A stretch of DNA of 40,211 bases, taken from RACS-047 sp031553855. GTDB lineage: Bacteria > Bacillota > Clostridia > Christensenellales > Pumilibacteraceae. Within the stretch, counting starts at the first letter, position 1. The number at the start of each line of letters is the position of its first letter. Below, piece after piece: positions 1-8,970 of the stretch. A model generated the notes under the pieces. The model was given only the letters and a program-made list of their open reading frames with translations, was not told the DNA's origin and searched no databases. The translations under genes were made by a program, and so were the position numbers. The DNA lies in assembly GCA_031553855.1 (NCBI GenBank), contig JAVBKW010000011.1, positions 1-40,211 on the forward strand, given 5' to 3'.

Positions 1-140
1 AAAGCAAAGGGGTCTAACATCACTGCTAGACCACTTCACATCAGTACATTTAGTTACAAATTGAACCGCCGTATACGGAAAACCGTACGTACGGTGGTGT
101 GAGAGGGGCGAAGTCCATAGCGATTAGCCCCTACTCGATT
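1..140 (+). mobile_element. Group II intron, 3' end (domains V and VI)
   Basis: Bases 65-98 fold as a textbook domain V: ACCGCCGT pairs with ACGGTGGT (one G-T wobble), then a bulge, then TACGG-AAAA-CCGTA. The catalytic triad reads CGC (67-69). Bases 101-136 form domain VI: GAGAGGGGC pairs with GCCCCT-A-CTC and leaves a single bulged adenosine at 133, the expected branch point, 6-7 nt before the intron end at about 139-140 (CTCGAT/T). The intron body and its reverse transcriptase lie outside the window. A reading frame ending at the TGA at 62-64 could be the last codons of the maturase, but this is weak. The catalytic core shown here looks intact. Confidence 0.85.
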
Positions 141-141
141 A

Positions 142-294
142 TTATGGGATTTATATAAAAAAGACTTAAAAAGTAAAGATGCTGCAATTTGAGATGCTGG
201 TATTAATAATCATCGCAAAAATAATGCAGACAATTATTTAAAAAACATATTAAATAGCTATTTTTTATGTTATAATAAATTAAGAAAACGCTGA
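142..294 (+). pseudogene. Degraded 3' remnant of an unknown gene (exon side of the intron)
   Basis: Immediately after the intron, one frame reads about 50 codons (ending ...NSYFLCYNKLRKR) to a TGA at 292-294 and is broken only by a TGA at 190-192. The stop codon falls in the left arm of the terminator hairpin that follows, as expected for the tail of a real gene. I do not recognise the protein. It may be the 3' exon of the gene the intron entered, or chance coding in AT-rich DNA. The upstream exon is not in the window. Confidence 0.25.
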
Positions 295-313
295 ATTTAT
301 TCAGCGTTTTCTT
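282..313 (+). terminator. Hairpin terminator
   Basis: A perfect 14-bp inverted repeat (AAGAAAACGCTGAA at 282-295, TTCAGCGTTTTCTT at 300-313) has a 4-nt loop TTTA. The A-rich left flank and T-rich right arm would let it work on both strands. It separates the intron/exon remnant from the GH78 gene. Nothing else is evident between it and the gene start at 373. Confidence 0.7.
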
Positions 314-372
314 AAATAAGGCGGCAAAATATATGTTTGCCATAAAAAGCGGGTTGTAGGAGTGGAAGAAAT

Positions 373-2241
373 ATGAAACCGTTTGAAAAAGCTCAATGGA
401 TATGGGCGGAAGATAATACTAAAAGTAATGATTGGGTAAGGTTTTACAAAACCTTTGAGGTTGAGGATCAGAAAAAGAAATTACGCTTAAAAATCGCCTG
501 TGATACAAAGTATTATCTTTGGCTAAACGGAGTTTTGAAAGTTTTTGACGGCGGGCTTTTCAGGGAAAGTTCTCCGGGTAACGGTTATTACGATGAAGTG
601 GAGTTGGGCAATCTGGCAAAGGGCGCCAATGTTTTGGAGTTCAGGGTCTGGTACTACGGTAACGGCGGGCGCAATAATACGTCATCGGGAGCCGCAGGGC
701 TTATTTTTGAGTCAGAAAACTCGGTAATTTTCAGCGACGCACAAACGCTTGCGGCAAGAGATACGGCGCATTATACTTCGGCAGTGGAAAATCCGGCGTA
801 TCTTTACGGGGGGCACAATATCTGTTATGACGCGCGCAAAGAAATGATAGGGTTGTCGCAATATAAACCGGCAGCGTGTTACGGAGCTTACCCTTGCAAG
901 CCGTGGAATATTTGCGAAAAGCGGCCTGTGCCTTTAATACGTTTCGGGCAAATTATAAAACCGGACTATGAGCGTGCCGAAGAACTTATAAAAATCAAAC
1001 TTCCGTACGCAATGCAGCTGACTCCTTATATCAAAGTTACCGCAAAAGGCGGAGAAAAAATCGACATAAGGACCGACCGGTATAAAGTCAACGGCGGCCC
1101 CGGCGATCACAACGCTTACAGCGGGCACAGGACAGAATATATCTGTAAGGCGGGAGAGCAGAGTTTTGAAAGCCTTAACTGGGTTTTCGGTGAGACGCTT
1201 TTATTTACAATTCCCCAAAGCGTTGAAGTGAACGCAATAGGTTATAGAGAAAGCTCTTATGAAACAAACCTGAAAAAATTCAGTTTTGAAGATAAGCGGC
1301 TTACTGCGCTGGTCGAAAAATGCGGGCGCACTCTTGTTTGCTGTATGCGCGATAATTTTATGGATTGCCCCGACAGAGAGCGCGGACAATGGATCGGCGA
1401 CGTTTCGGTTCAGGCTCCGCAGGTTTTTTATGCACTCGATAATAATGCAGTTCTTCTTTTAAAGAAAGCGCTTATAGATTTTTTCAGGTTGAAAAAAGAA
1501 AACCGTCTTGTCGGCAACGTGCCGGGCGATAATTTTTGCGAGCTTCCCAGCCAAAGCCTGAATGCGATCAGCGAAATAGGAATGCTCGCCGAATATTACG
1601 CACATACAGGCGACAAAAAAATATTGAAGCTTGCTCTTTTGCCTTGTGTGAAATATTTAAAACTTTTTAAAATGACTAAAGACGGACTTGTAGCTCCCCG
1701 AAAAGGCGACTGGGAATGGTATGACCATCTGTATAACATAGACGCGCCTGTGCTCGCAAACGCCTGGTATTATTCAGCGGTGCGGTATGCGATATTTATG
1801 TGCAAAGAGCTTGGCAGTTTTGTCCATCTTGAATTTTTTGAAAAAAGAGAAAAATCGATAAAGGACAATTTTCACAAAAAATTCTGGAACGGAAGTTTTT
1901 ATGCAAGCGGAGCCTTTGCCGACGACAGAGCGAACGCAATGGCGGTTTTAAGCGGCCTTTACCAAGCAGATACGGCACCGAAATTGCGTGAAGTTCTTGT
2001 TTCGGTGGCCAATTCCACGCCTTATATGGAATATTATGTTTTGGAAGCGCTTTGCCGTATGGGCTTAAAAGAGGACGCCTATAACCGAATGATGAGCAGA
2101 TACAACGTTTTTATAGAAAAACCGGAATCTACAATCGGAGAGGATTTTGCAATCTTAGGCACGAAAAACCACGCATGGTCAGGCGGGCCGCTGACTATTA
2201 TTTGCACACATTTTCCCGAATTAATCAAGGCTTCAGAATAA
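373..2241 (+). CDS. GH78 family alpha-L-rhamnosidase-like enzyme (622 aa)
   Basis: Predicted to release terminal alpha-L-rhamnose from oligosaccharides. The N-terminal ~300 residues form beta-sandwich domains (early W.RFYKTFEV, LWLNGV). An (alpha/alpha)6 barrel follows, with the GH78 signature DCPDRERGQWIGD at about 331-343, where Glu336 is the expected general acid. The C-terminal TIGEDF...NHAWSGGPL block probably carries the second catalytic Glu. At 622 residues it is shorter than most GH78 enzymes (about 700-1000), so some accessory sandwich domains are missing. There is no signal peptide, so it should act in the cytoplasm. The ATG at 373 has GGAG about 10 nt upstream. The last 166 bp recur, 93% identical, at 8971-9136. 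Exact substrate unknown. Confidence 0.85.
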   Translation: MKPFEKAQWIWAEDNTKSNDWVRFYKTFEVEDQKKKLRLKIACDTKYYLWLNGVLKVFDGGLFRESSPGNGYYDEVELGNLAKGANVLEFRVWYYGNGGRNNTSSGAAGLIFESENSVIFSDAQTLAARDTAHYTSAVENPAYLYGGHNICYDARKEMIGLSQYKPAACYGAYPCKPWNICEKRPVPLIRFGQIIKPDYERAEELIKIKLPYAMQLTPYIKVTAKGGEKIDIRTDRYKVNGGPGDHNAYSGHRTEYICKAGEQSFESLNWVFGETLLFTIPQSVEVNAIGYRESSYETNLKKFSFEDKRLTALVEKCGRTLVCCMRDNFMDCPDRERGQWIGDVSVQAPQVFYALDNNAVLLLKKALIDFFRLKKENRLVGNVPGDNFCELPSQSLNAISEIGMLAEYYAHTGDKKILKLALLPCVKYLKLFKMTKDGLVAPRKGDWEWYDHLYNIDAPVLANAWYYSAVRYAIFMCKELGSFVHLEFFEKREKSIKDNFHKKFWNGSFYASGAFADDRANAMAVLSGLYQADTAPKLREVLVSVANSTPYMEYYVLEALCRMGLKEDAYNRMMSRYNVFIEKPESTIGEDFAILGTKNHAWSGGPLTIICTHFPELIKASE

Positions 2242-2305
2242 GTCTTTTTTCAGTTGGACGAAGTCGTTCAAGCAATATTTGTATAAGATTTTTAAAAGGC
2301 AGGTT

Positions 2306-3766
2306 ATGGAAAAAATAATTGTTATCGGCGCAGGTGTGGCAGGGTTATCCGCGGCAATCTATGCAAGGCGTTGCGGTTTCGACGTTACGGTTTACGAGCA
2401 GCATTCTATTCCGGGCGGGATGTGCACGTCGTGGAAGCGCGGGGGCTATCTTTTCGAGGGCGCGATACACTGGCTGATAGGCACCGACCCGCGCACCGAA
2501 ACCAATAAGCTCTGGCATGAGACCGGCGCGCTAAATGATTCTGTAAAAATTTACGCCAATGACGTTTTTGCGTCTGCCCAGTACAACGGCAAGACTGCGT
2601 ATCTTTACCGTGACTTTGATAAAACGGCGGCGCATCTTTGCGAAGTTTTTCCGGAGGACGCGGCCGCCATAAAGAAAATGGCGAAGGATATTCGAAAGAT
2701 CAGCGGCTTTGAAATGCCCGTTACCGATATCGGCGGAATAAAAAACAATAATCCGGGCAGGATTACTCTGCTTTCCGCGCTAAAGATGCTGCCTCAAATT
2801 TTAAGAATGCTGCGGCTGGGCAAAATCACGATAGGGAAATATCTGTCGCGGTTCACAAACCCCGTGCTGCGCGGCCTGCTGCGGGTGCTGCCAGATCACG
2901 ACCGCGCCAACTCCATGATATTTTCGCTCGCCGCCATGAAAAGCGGAGACGGCGGCTATCCCGAAGGCGGTTCGCTTGCAATGACTCAGCGGATGGCCGA
3001 AAAACTTCTCTCGATGGGCGGCAAGATCATTTACAATACTAAGGCGGATAAAGTAGCGGTGTCCGGCGGAAAAGCCGAGGGCGTCGTCATCGGCGGAGTT
3101 TTACACAAGGCGGCTGCCGTGATCGTTACTTGCGAGACCCTTTCAGCTCTTAAGCTTTTTGATACTCCGCCCGCGGATAAATGGCTGCAAACATTAAAAA
3201 AGAATACGGAATGCTCGGTATGCACCTTTGTTTCTGTCGGAATACGCGCCCAAATCAGCGAAACGCCGTCATTTGTTCCGGCAAAACCTATAAAATACGC
3301 GGGAATAACTGTCGATCGCCTGAGTTTTTATAATTATTCTAAGTATCCCGGCCACGCGCCAGAAGGGTGTACCGCTCTTACAATGCCTCTCTTTCACGAT
3401 ACTTATGAGTTTTGGCTCAATGCAAAGGCGAACGGCACATACCGCAAGGAAAAAGAGGCGTTGGCGGAACAGATATGCGCGGCGCTTATTGAAAAATTTC
3501 CGCAAACCGCCGGCAAAATTGAGGTTATAGACATTGCTACTCCGCTGACATACGAGCGTTATACCGGTGCGCATAAGGGCTCATGGATGACAGTCCTTCC
3601 AAAGGGAGCTAAGCTCAAACGCTATCCGTGCGCAGTGAAAAGCATCGGCGGCCTATATTTTGCCGGACACAGGCTGAACCCGCCGGGCGGACTGCCTATG
3701 GCACTCACTTCAGGCAGGACTGCCGCGCAGGAGCTATGCAAAGCATTTAACAGAACCTTTGAGTAA
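2306..3766 (+). CDS. FAD-dependent phytoene desaturase/carotenoid isomerase-like oxidoreductase
   Basis: This belongs to the CrtI/COG1233-like group of FAD amine-oxidase-fold proteins. A Rossmann dinucleotide site lies at the start (IIVIGAGVAGLSAAIYARR, GxGxxG), with an acidic residue ending the second strand (VYEQHS) and a GGMC motif next to it. The C-terminal FAD motif GLYFAGHRLNPPGGLP...SGRTAA is typical. The open frame could start at a TTG at 2279, but the ATG at 2306 has AGGCAGG just upstream and places the Rossmann fold at residues 2-20 as usual, so I prefer it. Length is about 486 residues, normal for the family. There is no transmembrane or signal segment. No carotenoid genes are nearby and the substrate is unknown. 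It follows the GH78 gene by 64 bp and may be cotranscribed with it. Confidence 0.8.
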   Translation: MEKIIVIGAGVAGLSAAIYARRCGFDVTVYEQHSIPGGMCTSWKRGGYLFEGAIHWLIGTDPRTETNKLWHETGALNDSVKIYANDVFASAQYNGKTAYLYRDFDKTAAHLCEVFPEDAAAIKKMAKDIRKISGFEMPVTDIGGIKNNNPGRITLLSALKMLPQILRMLRLGKITIGKYLSRFTNPVLRGLLRVLPDHDRANSMIFSLAAMKSGDGGYPEGGSLAMTQRMAEKLLSMGGKIIYNTKADKVAVSGGKAEGVVIGGVLHKAAAVIVTCETLSALKLFDTPPADKWLQTLKKNTECSVCTFVSVGIRAQISETPSFVPAKPIKYAGITVDRLSFYNYSKYPGHAPEGCTALTMPLFHDTYEFWLNAKANGTYRKEKEALAEQICAALIEKFPQTAGKIEVIDIATPLTYERYTGAHKGSWMTVLPKGAKLKRYPCAVKSIGGLYFAGHRLNPPGGLPMALTSGRTAAQELCKAFNRTFE

Positions 3767-3785
3767 GTTCACGATAATTTTGATG

Positions 3786-3815
3786 AAAAGCAGCAGGGAC
3801 TGCCTCGGCTTTTTT
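3786..3815 (+). terminator. Possible weak terminator after the oxidoreductase
   Basis: AAAAGC (3786-3791) can pair with GCTTTT, with a short inner CAG/CTG pairing, followed by a T run (3810-3815). The stem is imperfect. It lies in the 143-bp gap before the helicase, where I could not identify a convincing promoter. Confidence 0.3.
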
Positions 3816-3990
3816 CCCGTTAACGTAAACTTTATTGCATTAAAAAAAACGATTATGCCTATTACTCTGTAAAATCAATTAGTTGACTTAAAATATATTA
3901 TGCAGAACAGATGCTAAAACCGGGGCATAGAGCTTTATTAGAAGACGTATGCGGCATTTTTAAGGTGCTAATTGAAAAATTTATTGAAAC

Positions 3991-3996
3991 AGGAGA
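3991..3996 (+). promoter_or_regulatory. Ribosome binding site that decides a TTG start for the helicase
   Basis: AGGAGA lies 7 nt before the TTG at 4004. The upstream in-frame ATG at 3911 has no comparable site. The TTG also places the exonuclease domain at the extreme N-terminus. Confidence 0.55.
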
Positions 3997-4003
3997 ATAT
4001 ACT

Positions 4004-7000
4004 TTGAAATCGATAGCGTTCATTGATTTAGAAGTTAGCCCTGTAGACGGCAAGGTGCAGGACATCGGCGCCGTTAACGTGAGCGGGCAAGAGTTTCATG
4101 CAAAGTCAAAAACAGATTTTGCAAAGTTTTTGCGTGGAAGCGAATATATCTGCGGGCATAATATTTTAAGTCATGATTTGAAGTATATCGAAGAAGAGGT
4201 TAAGGTTAGCGGGGCTAAATACTTTATTGACACTTTGTATTGGTCGCCGTTACTGTTTCCCAAAAAGCCGTATCATAAGTTGCTCAAAGACGATAAATGG
4301 ATAAGGGACGAGCAAAATAATCCGCTCAACGATTCTTTAAAAGCTAAAGATCTATTCTATGATGAGGTGGCAAAATTTGAGCGATTAGATAAGACTCTGA
4401 AAATCATTTATTATAATTTACTAAAAAATGTGCGCGAGTTCAAAGATTTTTTTGCCTATGTCGATTATAAAAAAGACGAATCCAACCTGCAGAAAGTAAT
4501 ACGTAAGTTTTTTGACAATAAGATTTGCGAATCTGCCAATCTTGAAAAATGGATAAGTGAAGCTCCGGTCGAACTTTCTTACGCCATAGCGCAGCTTGAC
4601 GTAATGCTTGTTGACAATGCGTCCATAACGCCGCCGTGGGTATTGAAACAGTTTCCGAGAGTAGAGAACGTCTTGCAAGCCCTTAAAGGGCAGACTTGCG
4701 GCATTTGTTCATACTGTAAACATCATTTAGATGTCACAAGGGGCTTGAAGCGATGGTTTGGATATTCAGAGTTCAGAACATATGACGGGGAACCGCTGCA
4801 AGAGATAGCGGCGCAAAAGGCCATTAACGGAGAGTCGCTGCTTGCGGTTTTTCCGACCGGCGGCGGCAAGTCAATTACGTTTCAGCTGCCGGCATTTATG
4901 CAGGGTGAAAATGAACGGGGTTTGACGGTTGTTATTTCTCCCTTGCAGTCCCTTCAAAAAGACCAAGTGGATAATTTGGAATCGAAGCATAACATTACGT
5001 CGGCAGTGCGGCTTGACGGTTCGCTTGACCCTATCGAGCGGCAAAAGAACATTGAGCGGGCAGAGGGCGGCGGAGACGCAAGCGTTAAACTGGCCAGTTT
5101 GCTTTATCTTTCCCCAGAAAGCCTGCGCAGCAAATCAATTGAAAAACTGCTTATAAAAAGAAATGTAGTTCGGTTTGTTATTGATGAAGCACACTGCTTT
5201 TCGGCATGGGGACAAGATTTCAGAACAGATTATTTATATATCGCCGAATTTATCAAAAATCTTCAAGCGGCAAAGGGCAACAATCGCTCTATTCCGGTAT
5301 CCTGCTTTACGGCTACGGCAAAGCAGGAGGTTATCGAAGACATTATTAAATACTTTGCAGATAATTTGGATTTGAAACTGTCAAAGGTCGTGTCAACGTC
5401 CGGGCGGAAAAATCTGAGGTATAACGCAATTTATGTTAAGGATGATGCGGAAAAAATGCAGAAGCTCACGGAGCTTTTGACGGAGTATATTTGTCCGACG
5501 ATCATTTATGTTTCATTTCCGCATAATGCCGAAAGTTTGGCTAAAGAGCTGAAAGACAAAGGCTTTAATGCGCTTTTTTATCACGGAAAGATGAAGGATA
5601 AAAAAGACAGAATCGCCAGCCAGGATGCGTTTACAAAGGGCAAGTGCGATATTATAGTTGCAACCAAAGCCTTTGGAATGGGCGTGGATAAGGATAATGT
5701 CGGCTTGGTTATTCATTATAATATCTCTACAAGCTTAGAAGATTATGTGCAGGAGGCGGGGCGCGCAGGGCGCGATGTGCGTTTGGAAGCGGCGTGCTAT
5801 GCGTTGTTTAATGACGAAGACATCAATAAGCACTTCGCATTTTTGAGCCAGATTAAAATAACGCAACAAGAAATTGTGCAGATCTGGTCGGCAATAAAAC
5901 GACTCACAAATAAGCGCGGTATAATAACGGCGTCTCCCCGGGAAATTGCCAAAGAGGCAGGCTGGGACGATGAGAAAGAGGATGAAATAGGAACAAGAGT
6001 CGCAACATCAGTCAATGCCCTTGAGCAGGTGCATTTTCTTAAGCGCGGGCAGAATATGCCTAAGGTCTACGCGAACAGTATATTGGCAAAGAATTTGGTG
6101 GAAGCAACTGAGAAAATCGAAAAATCTGTCCTTTTTGAGAATGATAGGGAAAAGGCCGAAGCGCGGCGGGTTATCGGACGGCTTTTCAAGACTCGCGCGA
6201 AAGGCGGCCGGGACGGCAGCGACGATAACAATGAACATATCGACTACATCGCAGACAGGGAGCAGCTAGACACAGAAAAGGTAGTCCGGATCGTCCAGAA
6301 GCTCAAGGAGCTAAAAATATTAGAAGACTCAAAAGACCTTTATGCGTTCCTGCAAAGGGATGGCGGCGTACAAGCTAAAAAAAGTTTAGACGTCCATAAA
6401 CAAACCGAAGAATTTCTATGCGGCTTTTTAACCGGGCATGAAGATGACCTGGCTGCGGAAAACCGGTTTAATAAAAAAGAGATCAATGCCGCATTGCAGG
6501 AAGCTTGCGGCGATGCTTCTATTGCACACTTGAACCGAATATTAAATTTTTATGATATTAAGCGGCTTGTAAAACAAACAAAGGATGATAATAAAGATTA
6601 TATTATTCTTAAGCCGTATTTAAAGCCTGCCGAAATAAAAGAAAAAAGCGAAAAACGAATCAGAATAGCTTACTCGATTATTAAATATCTTTATAATAAA
6701 GTTCCAAAAGTCATAAAGGATGATTTAGATACTAAGGTTGAATTCTCCGTTTTAGAGCTAAAAGACCATTACAGCCATGAGAATATGCTGTTTGGCGAAG
6801 TGGCCGAAGCTGTTGAAATAGAAGACGCCCTGTATTATCTTAAAAGGATTGCCAGTTTAGAAATAGACGGCGGATTTTTGGTTATTTATAACCGAATGAG
6901 CATTCAGCGGCTTGAAAGCGACAGCCGGTCAAAATTCACCAAAGAGCATTATCAAAAGCTGGATAGGTATTACGAAAGTAAAAAAGAACAGATACATATC

Positions 7001-8872
7001 ATTGGCGAATACTTAAAACTTCTCTCCGAAGATTATGATAAAGCGCTTGAGTTTACGCATGATTATTTTGCCATGAATTATGATATGTTCAAACATAAAT
7101 ATTTTTACGGCAGGTTTGGCGATTTGAAGCTGAATATGACGCAAGCAAGATATAATAAACTGTTCAAGGGTTTATCAGAGACTCAGCGCGAAATTATTGA
7201 TAATCGAAACAATAAATACATTGCGGTCATTGCCGGGCCCGGCAGCGGCAAGACAATGCTGCTTACGCACAAAATCGCATCGATCTATATGCAGGAAGAT
7301 ATCAAGCACGAGCAAATTTTGATGCTTACTTTTTCGCGCGCTGCCGCCTCCGAGTTTAAGGCCAGACTTATCAAACTGATCGGCGGAGCGGCAAACTTTA
7401 TAAAGATCAAGACGTTCCATTCGTATAGTTTCGATTTATTAGGCAGAGTGGGGAACTTGGAAAAGTCGGATAAGATCGTTGAAGAAGCCGTTAAAAAGAT
7501 TCAGGAAAAAGAGGTAGATAATATCAAGCTGACTAATGCAATAATGGTTATTGACGAAGCCCAGGACATGAATGAAGCTGAATATGCACTAGTACGTGAA
7601 TTGATGCTGCATAATGAAGGCTTGAAAATCATTGCCGTTGGCGATGACGATCAGAATATTTATGAGTGGCGCGGATCGTCTTCTGAGTTTTTAGGTAAGC
7701 TGTCTGTTGTCGAGGGGGCAGCAAAATATGAGCTCATTGAGAATTTTAGAAGTAAAGCAAATCTTGTCTATTTTGCCAATGAGTTTGCAAAAAGAATAAG
7801 AAACCGCTTAAAAACAAAAAAATTAGTGGCCGTCAAGGAAGAAAACGGCAAGATAGTATTAAATAAGGAAAATGGGAATATTTCGCTCTGTAAATTGGTG
7901 AGCAACAATATTGAAATTCCGGTTGTTAACGCTGTTTTGGCCGATAAACCCATCGGAAGTACCTGCATCATTGTTAAAACAAACGAACAAGTCAATAATA
8001 TTGTAGGGCTATTAAACCATGAGGGGATAAATGCAAAAGCAATTCAATCAAACGACGGTTTTTCTTTGAATGATCTTGTTGAGATAAGAGCGTTTTTAGA
8101 GCTTGTCGAGAAAGGACAGAGCGCCAGCATTGATGCGGACGCATGGGACGAAGCAAAAACTTTTTTGCGAAGAAAATATGCAGCAAGCAGCAATATTGAA
8201 AATGTATTCCGCTTAATTAAGGTATTTGAAAGTATAAACAGCAGACATAAGTATAAGGCGGATTTCAAGCATTTTATATCGGAATCAAAGTTAGAGGACT
8301 TTATTACTCAGGACAATACAGTTTTGGTTTCTACCATTCATCAAACAAAGGGCAGGCAGTTTGATAATGTGTATTTGGCACTGGACGCATATTTCAAAAT
8401 TGCGGATGAGGAATACCGTAAAATTTATGTTGCGATAACAAGAGCTAAAAGCAATTTGCATATACAGTATGCCGGTGATTTATTTGACAACATTAAGACA
8501 GATTGTTTAACGGCAACTATTGATCAGACGAATTATGAAAAACCGGACAGGATCACGTTATCATTATCACTTAGAAATGTAGCGCTTGGTTATTTCTCGT
8601 ATCGGCAAAATGAGATTGAAAACTTGCGTAGCGGAATGATTATGGAAACAAGCAGCGAAGGTTGTTTTAAAGCCGGAAAGCAAGTATTAAAATTTTCTAA
8701 AGCATTCATGGAAGAAATTCAAAAACAGCAGGAAAGGGGATATATTGTTTCCAAAGCGATCATAAATCATATTGTTTTTTGGTATCCCAAAGACATTCCT
8801 AAAGAGCAATACAAAGAAAACGAAATAAAAATTGTGCTGCCAAATTTAGAGTTTGTTAAGAAGAACGATTAA
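4004..8872 (+). CDS. DEDD exonuclease - RecQ helicase - UvrD/Rep helicase fusion
   Basis: A very large DNA-processing protein (1622 aa from the TTG at 4004; 1653 aa if the ATG at 3911 is used). Numbering is from the ATG. Residues ~33-190 are a 3'-5' exonuclease (AFIDLEV Exo I, GHNILSHDL Exo II, NDSLKAKDLF Exo III region). Residues ~262-270 form a CGICSYCKHH metal-binding cluster. RecQ comes next: FPTGGGKS Walker A ~314, DEAHCFSAWG ~424, CFTATAK, and DYVQEAGRAGRD motif VI ~611. Winged-helix-like segments follow. A complete SF1 helicase is at ~1105-1515: AGPGSGKT, IDEAQDM, GDDDQNIYEWRG, STIHQTKGRQFDNV, YVAITRAKSNL. Both ATPases look intact. Expected to be cytoplasmic, unwinding and trimming DNA in repair, recombination or defence. 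Three-part proteins of this kind occur sporadically in anaerobes as I recall. Nothing links it to glycan use, and it sits between two copies of the GH78 gene tail. Confidence 0.88.
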   Translation: MKSIAFIDLEVSPVDGKVQDIGAVNVSGQEFHAKSKTDFAKFLRGSEYICGHNILSHDLKYIEEEVKVSGAKYFIDTLYWSPLLFPKKPYHKLLKDDKWIRDEQNNPLNDSLKAKDLFYDEVAKFERLDKTLKIIYYNLLKNVREFKDFFAYVDYKKDESNLQKVIRKFFDNKICESANLEKWISEAPVELSYAIAQLDVMLVDNASITPPWVLKQFPRVENVLQALKGQTCGICSYCKHHLDVTRGLKRWFGYSEFRTYDGEPLQEIAAQKAINGESLLAVFPTGGGKSITFQLPAFMQGENERGLTVVISPLQSLQKDQVDNLESKHNITSAVRLDGSLDPIERQKNIERAEGGGDASVKLASLLYLSPESLRSKSIEKLLIKRNVVRFVIDEAHCFSAWGQDFRTDYLYIAEFIKNLQAAKGNNRSIPVSCFTATAKQEVIEDIIKYFADNLDLKLSKVVSTSGRKNLRYNAIYVKDDAEKMQKLTELLTEYICPTIIYVSFPHNAESLAKELKDKGFNALFYHGKMKDKKDRIASQDAFTKGKCDIIVATKAFGMGVDKDNVGLVIHYNISTSLEDYVQEAGRAGRDVRLEAACYALFNDEDINKHFAFLSQIKITQQEIVQIWSAIKRLTNKRGIITASPREIAKEAGWDDEKEDEIGTRVATSVNALEQVHFLKRGQNMPKVYANSILAKNLVEATEKIEKSVLFENDREKAEARRVIGRLFKTRAKGGRDGSDDNNEHIDYIADREQLDTEKVVRIVQKLKELKILEDSKDLYAFLQRDGGVQAKKSLDVHKQTEEFLCGFLTGHEDDLAAENRFNKKEINAALQEACGDASIAHLNRILNFYDIKRLVKQTKDDNKDYIILKPYLKPAEIKEKSEKRIRIAYSIIKYLYNKVPKVIKDDLDTKVEFSVLELKDHYSHENMLFGEVAEAVEIEDALYYLKRIASLEIDGGFLVIYNRMSIQRLESDSRSKFTKEHYQKLDRYYESKKEQIHIIGEYLKLLSEDYDKALEFTHDYFAMNYDMFKHKYFYGRFGDLKLNMTQARYNKLFKGLSETQREIIDNRNNKYIAVIAGPGSGKTMLLTHKIASIYMQEDIKHEQILMLTFSRAAASEFKARLIKLIGGAANFIKIKTFHSYSFDLLGRVGNLEKSDKIVEEAVKKIQEKEVDNIKLTNAIMVIDEAQDMNEAEYALVRELMLHNEGLKIIAVGDDDQNIYEWRGSSSEFLGKLSVVEGAAKYELIENFRSKANLVYFANEFAKRIRNRLKTKKLVAVKEENGKIVLNKENGNISLCKLVSNNIEIPVVNAVLADKPIGSTCIIVKTNEQVNNIVGLLNHEGINAKAIQSNDGFSLNDLVEIRAFLELVEKGQSASIDADAWDEAKTFLRRKYAASSNIENVFRLIKVFESINSRHKYKADFKHFISESKLEDFITQDNTVLVSTIHQTKGRQFDNVYLALDAYFKIADEEYRKIYVAITRAKSNLHIQYAGDLFDNIKTDCLTATIDQTNYEKPDRITLSLSLRNVALGYFSYRQNEIENLRSGMIMETSSEGCFKAGKQVLKFSKAFMEEIQKQQERGYIVSKAIINHIVFWYPKDIPKEQYKENEIKIVLPNLEFVKKND

Positions 8873-8895
8873 ATAATTGCATTTAATAGTATTAT

Positions 8896-8945
8896 ACGGT
8901 TGTGGGATATACAATGATTTGGTAGAAAAACAATCCGTTTTTTTT
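8896..8945 (+). terminator. Probable terminator of the helicase gene
   Basis: ACGGTTGT (8896-8903) pairs with ACAATCCGT (one bulged base) across a loop of about 27 nt and is followed by eight Ts. The long loop makes it only moderately convincing. Confidence 0.4.
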
Positions 8946-8970
8946 CCTTAAATAATTTATTTATGATTTA

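Noticed and set aside
271..276. TATAAT as a -10 box for the GH78 gene at 373
   Set aside because: No acceptable -35 lies 16-18 bp upstream, and the perfect terminator hairpin at 282-313 would stop the transcript at once; the sequence is simply AT-rich.
2306..3766. Carotenoid biosynthesis role for the phytoene desaturase-like gene
   Set aside because: No phytoene synthase or other isoprenoid genes are nearby, and this FAD family is very broad, so only the family-level call is supported.
3911..4003. ATG at 3911 as the helicase start
   Set aside because: No ribosome binding site precedes it, whereas TTG at 4004 has AGGAGA 7 nt upstream and puts the exonuclease motif at the N-terminus. The 31 extra codons cannot be fully excluded.
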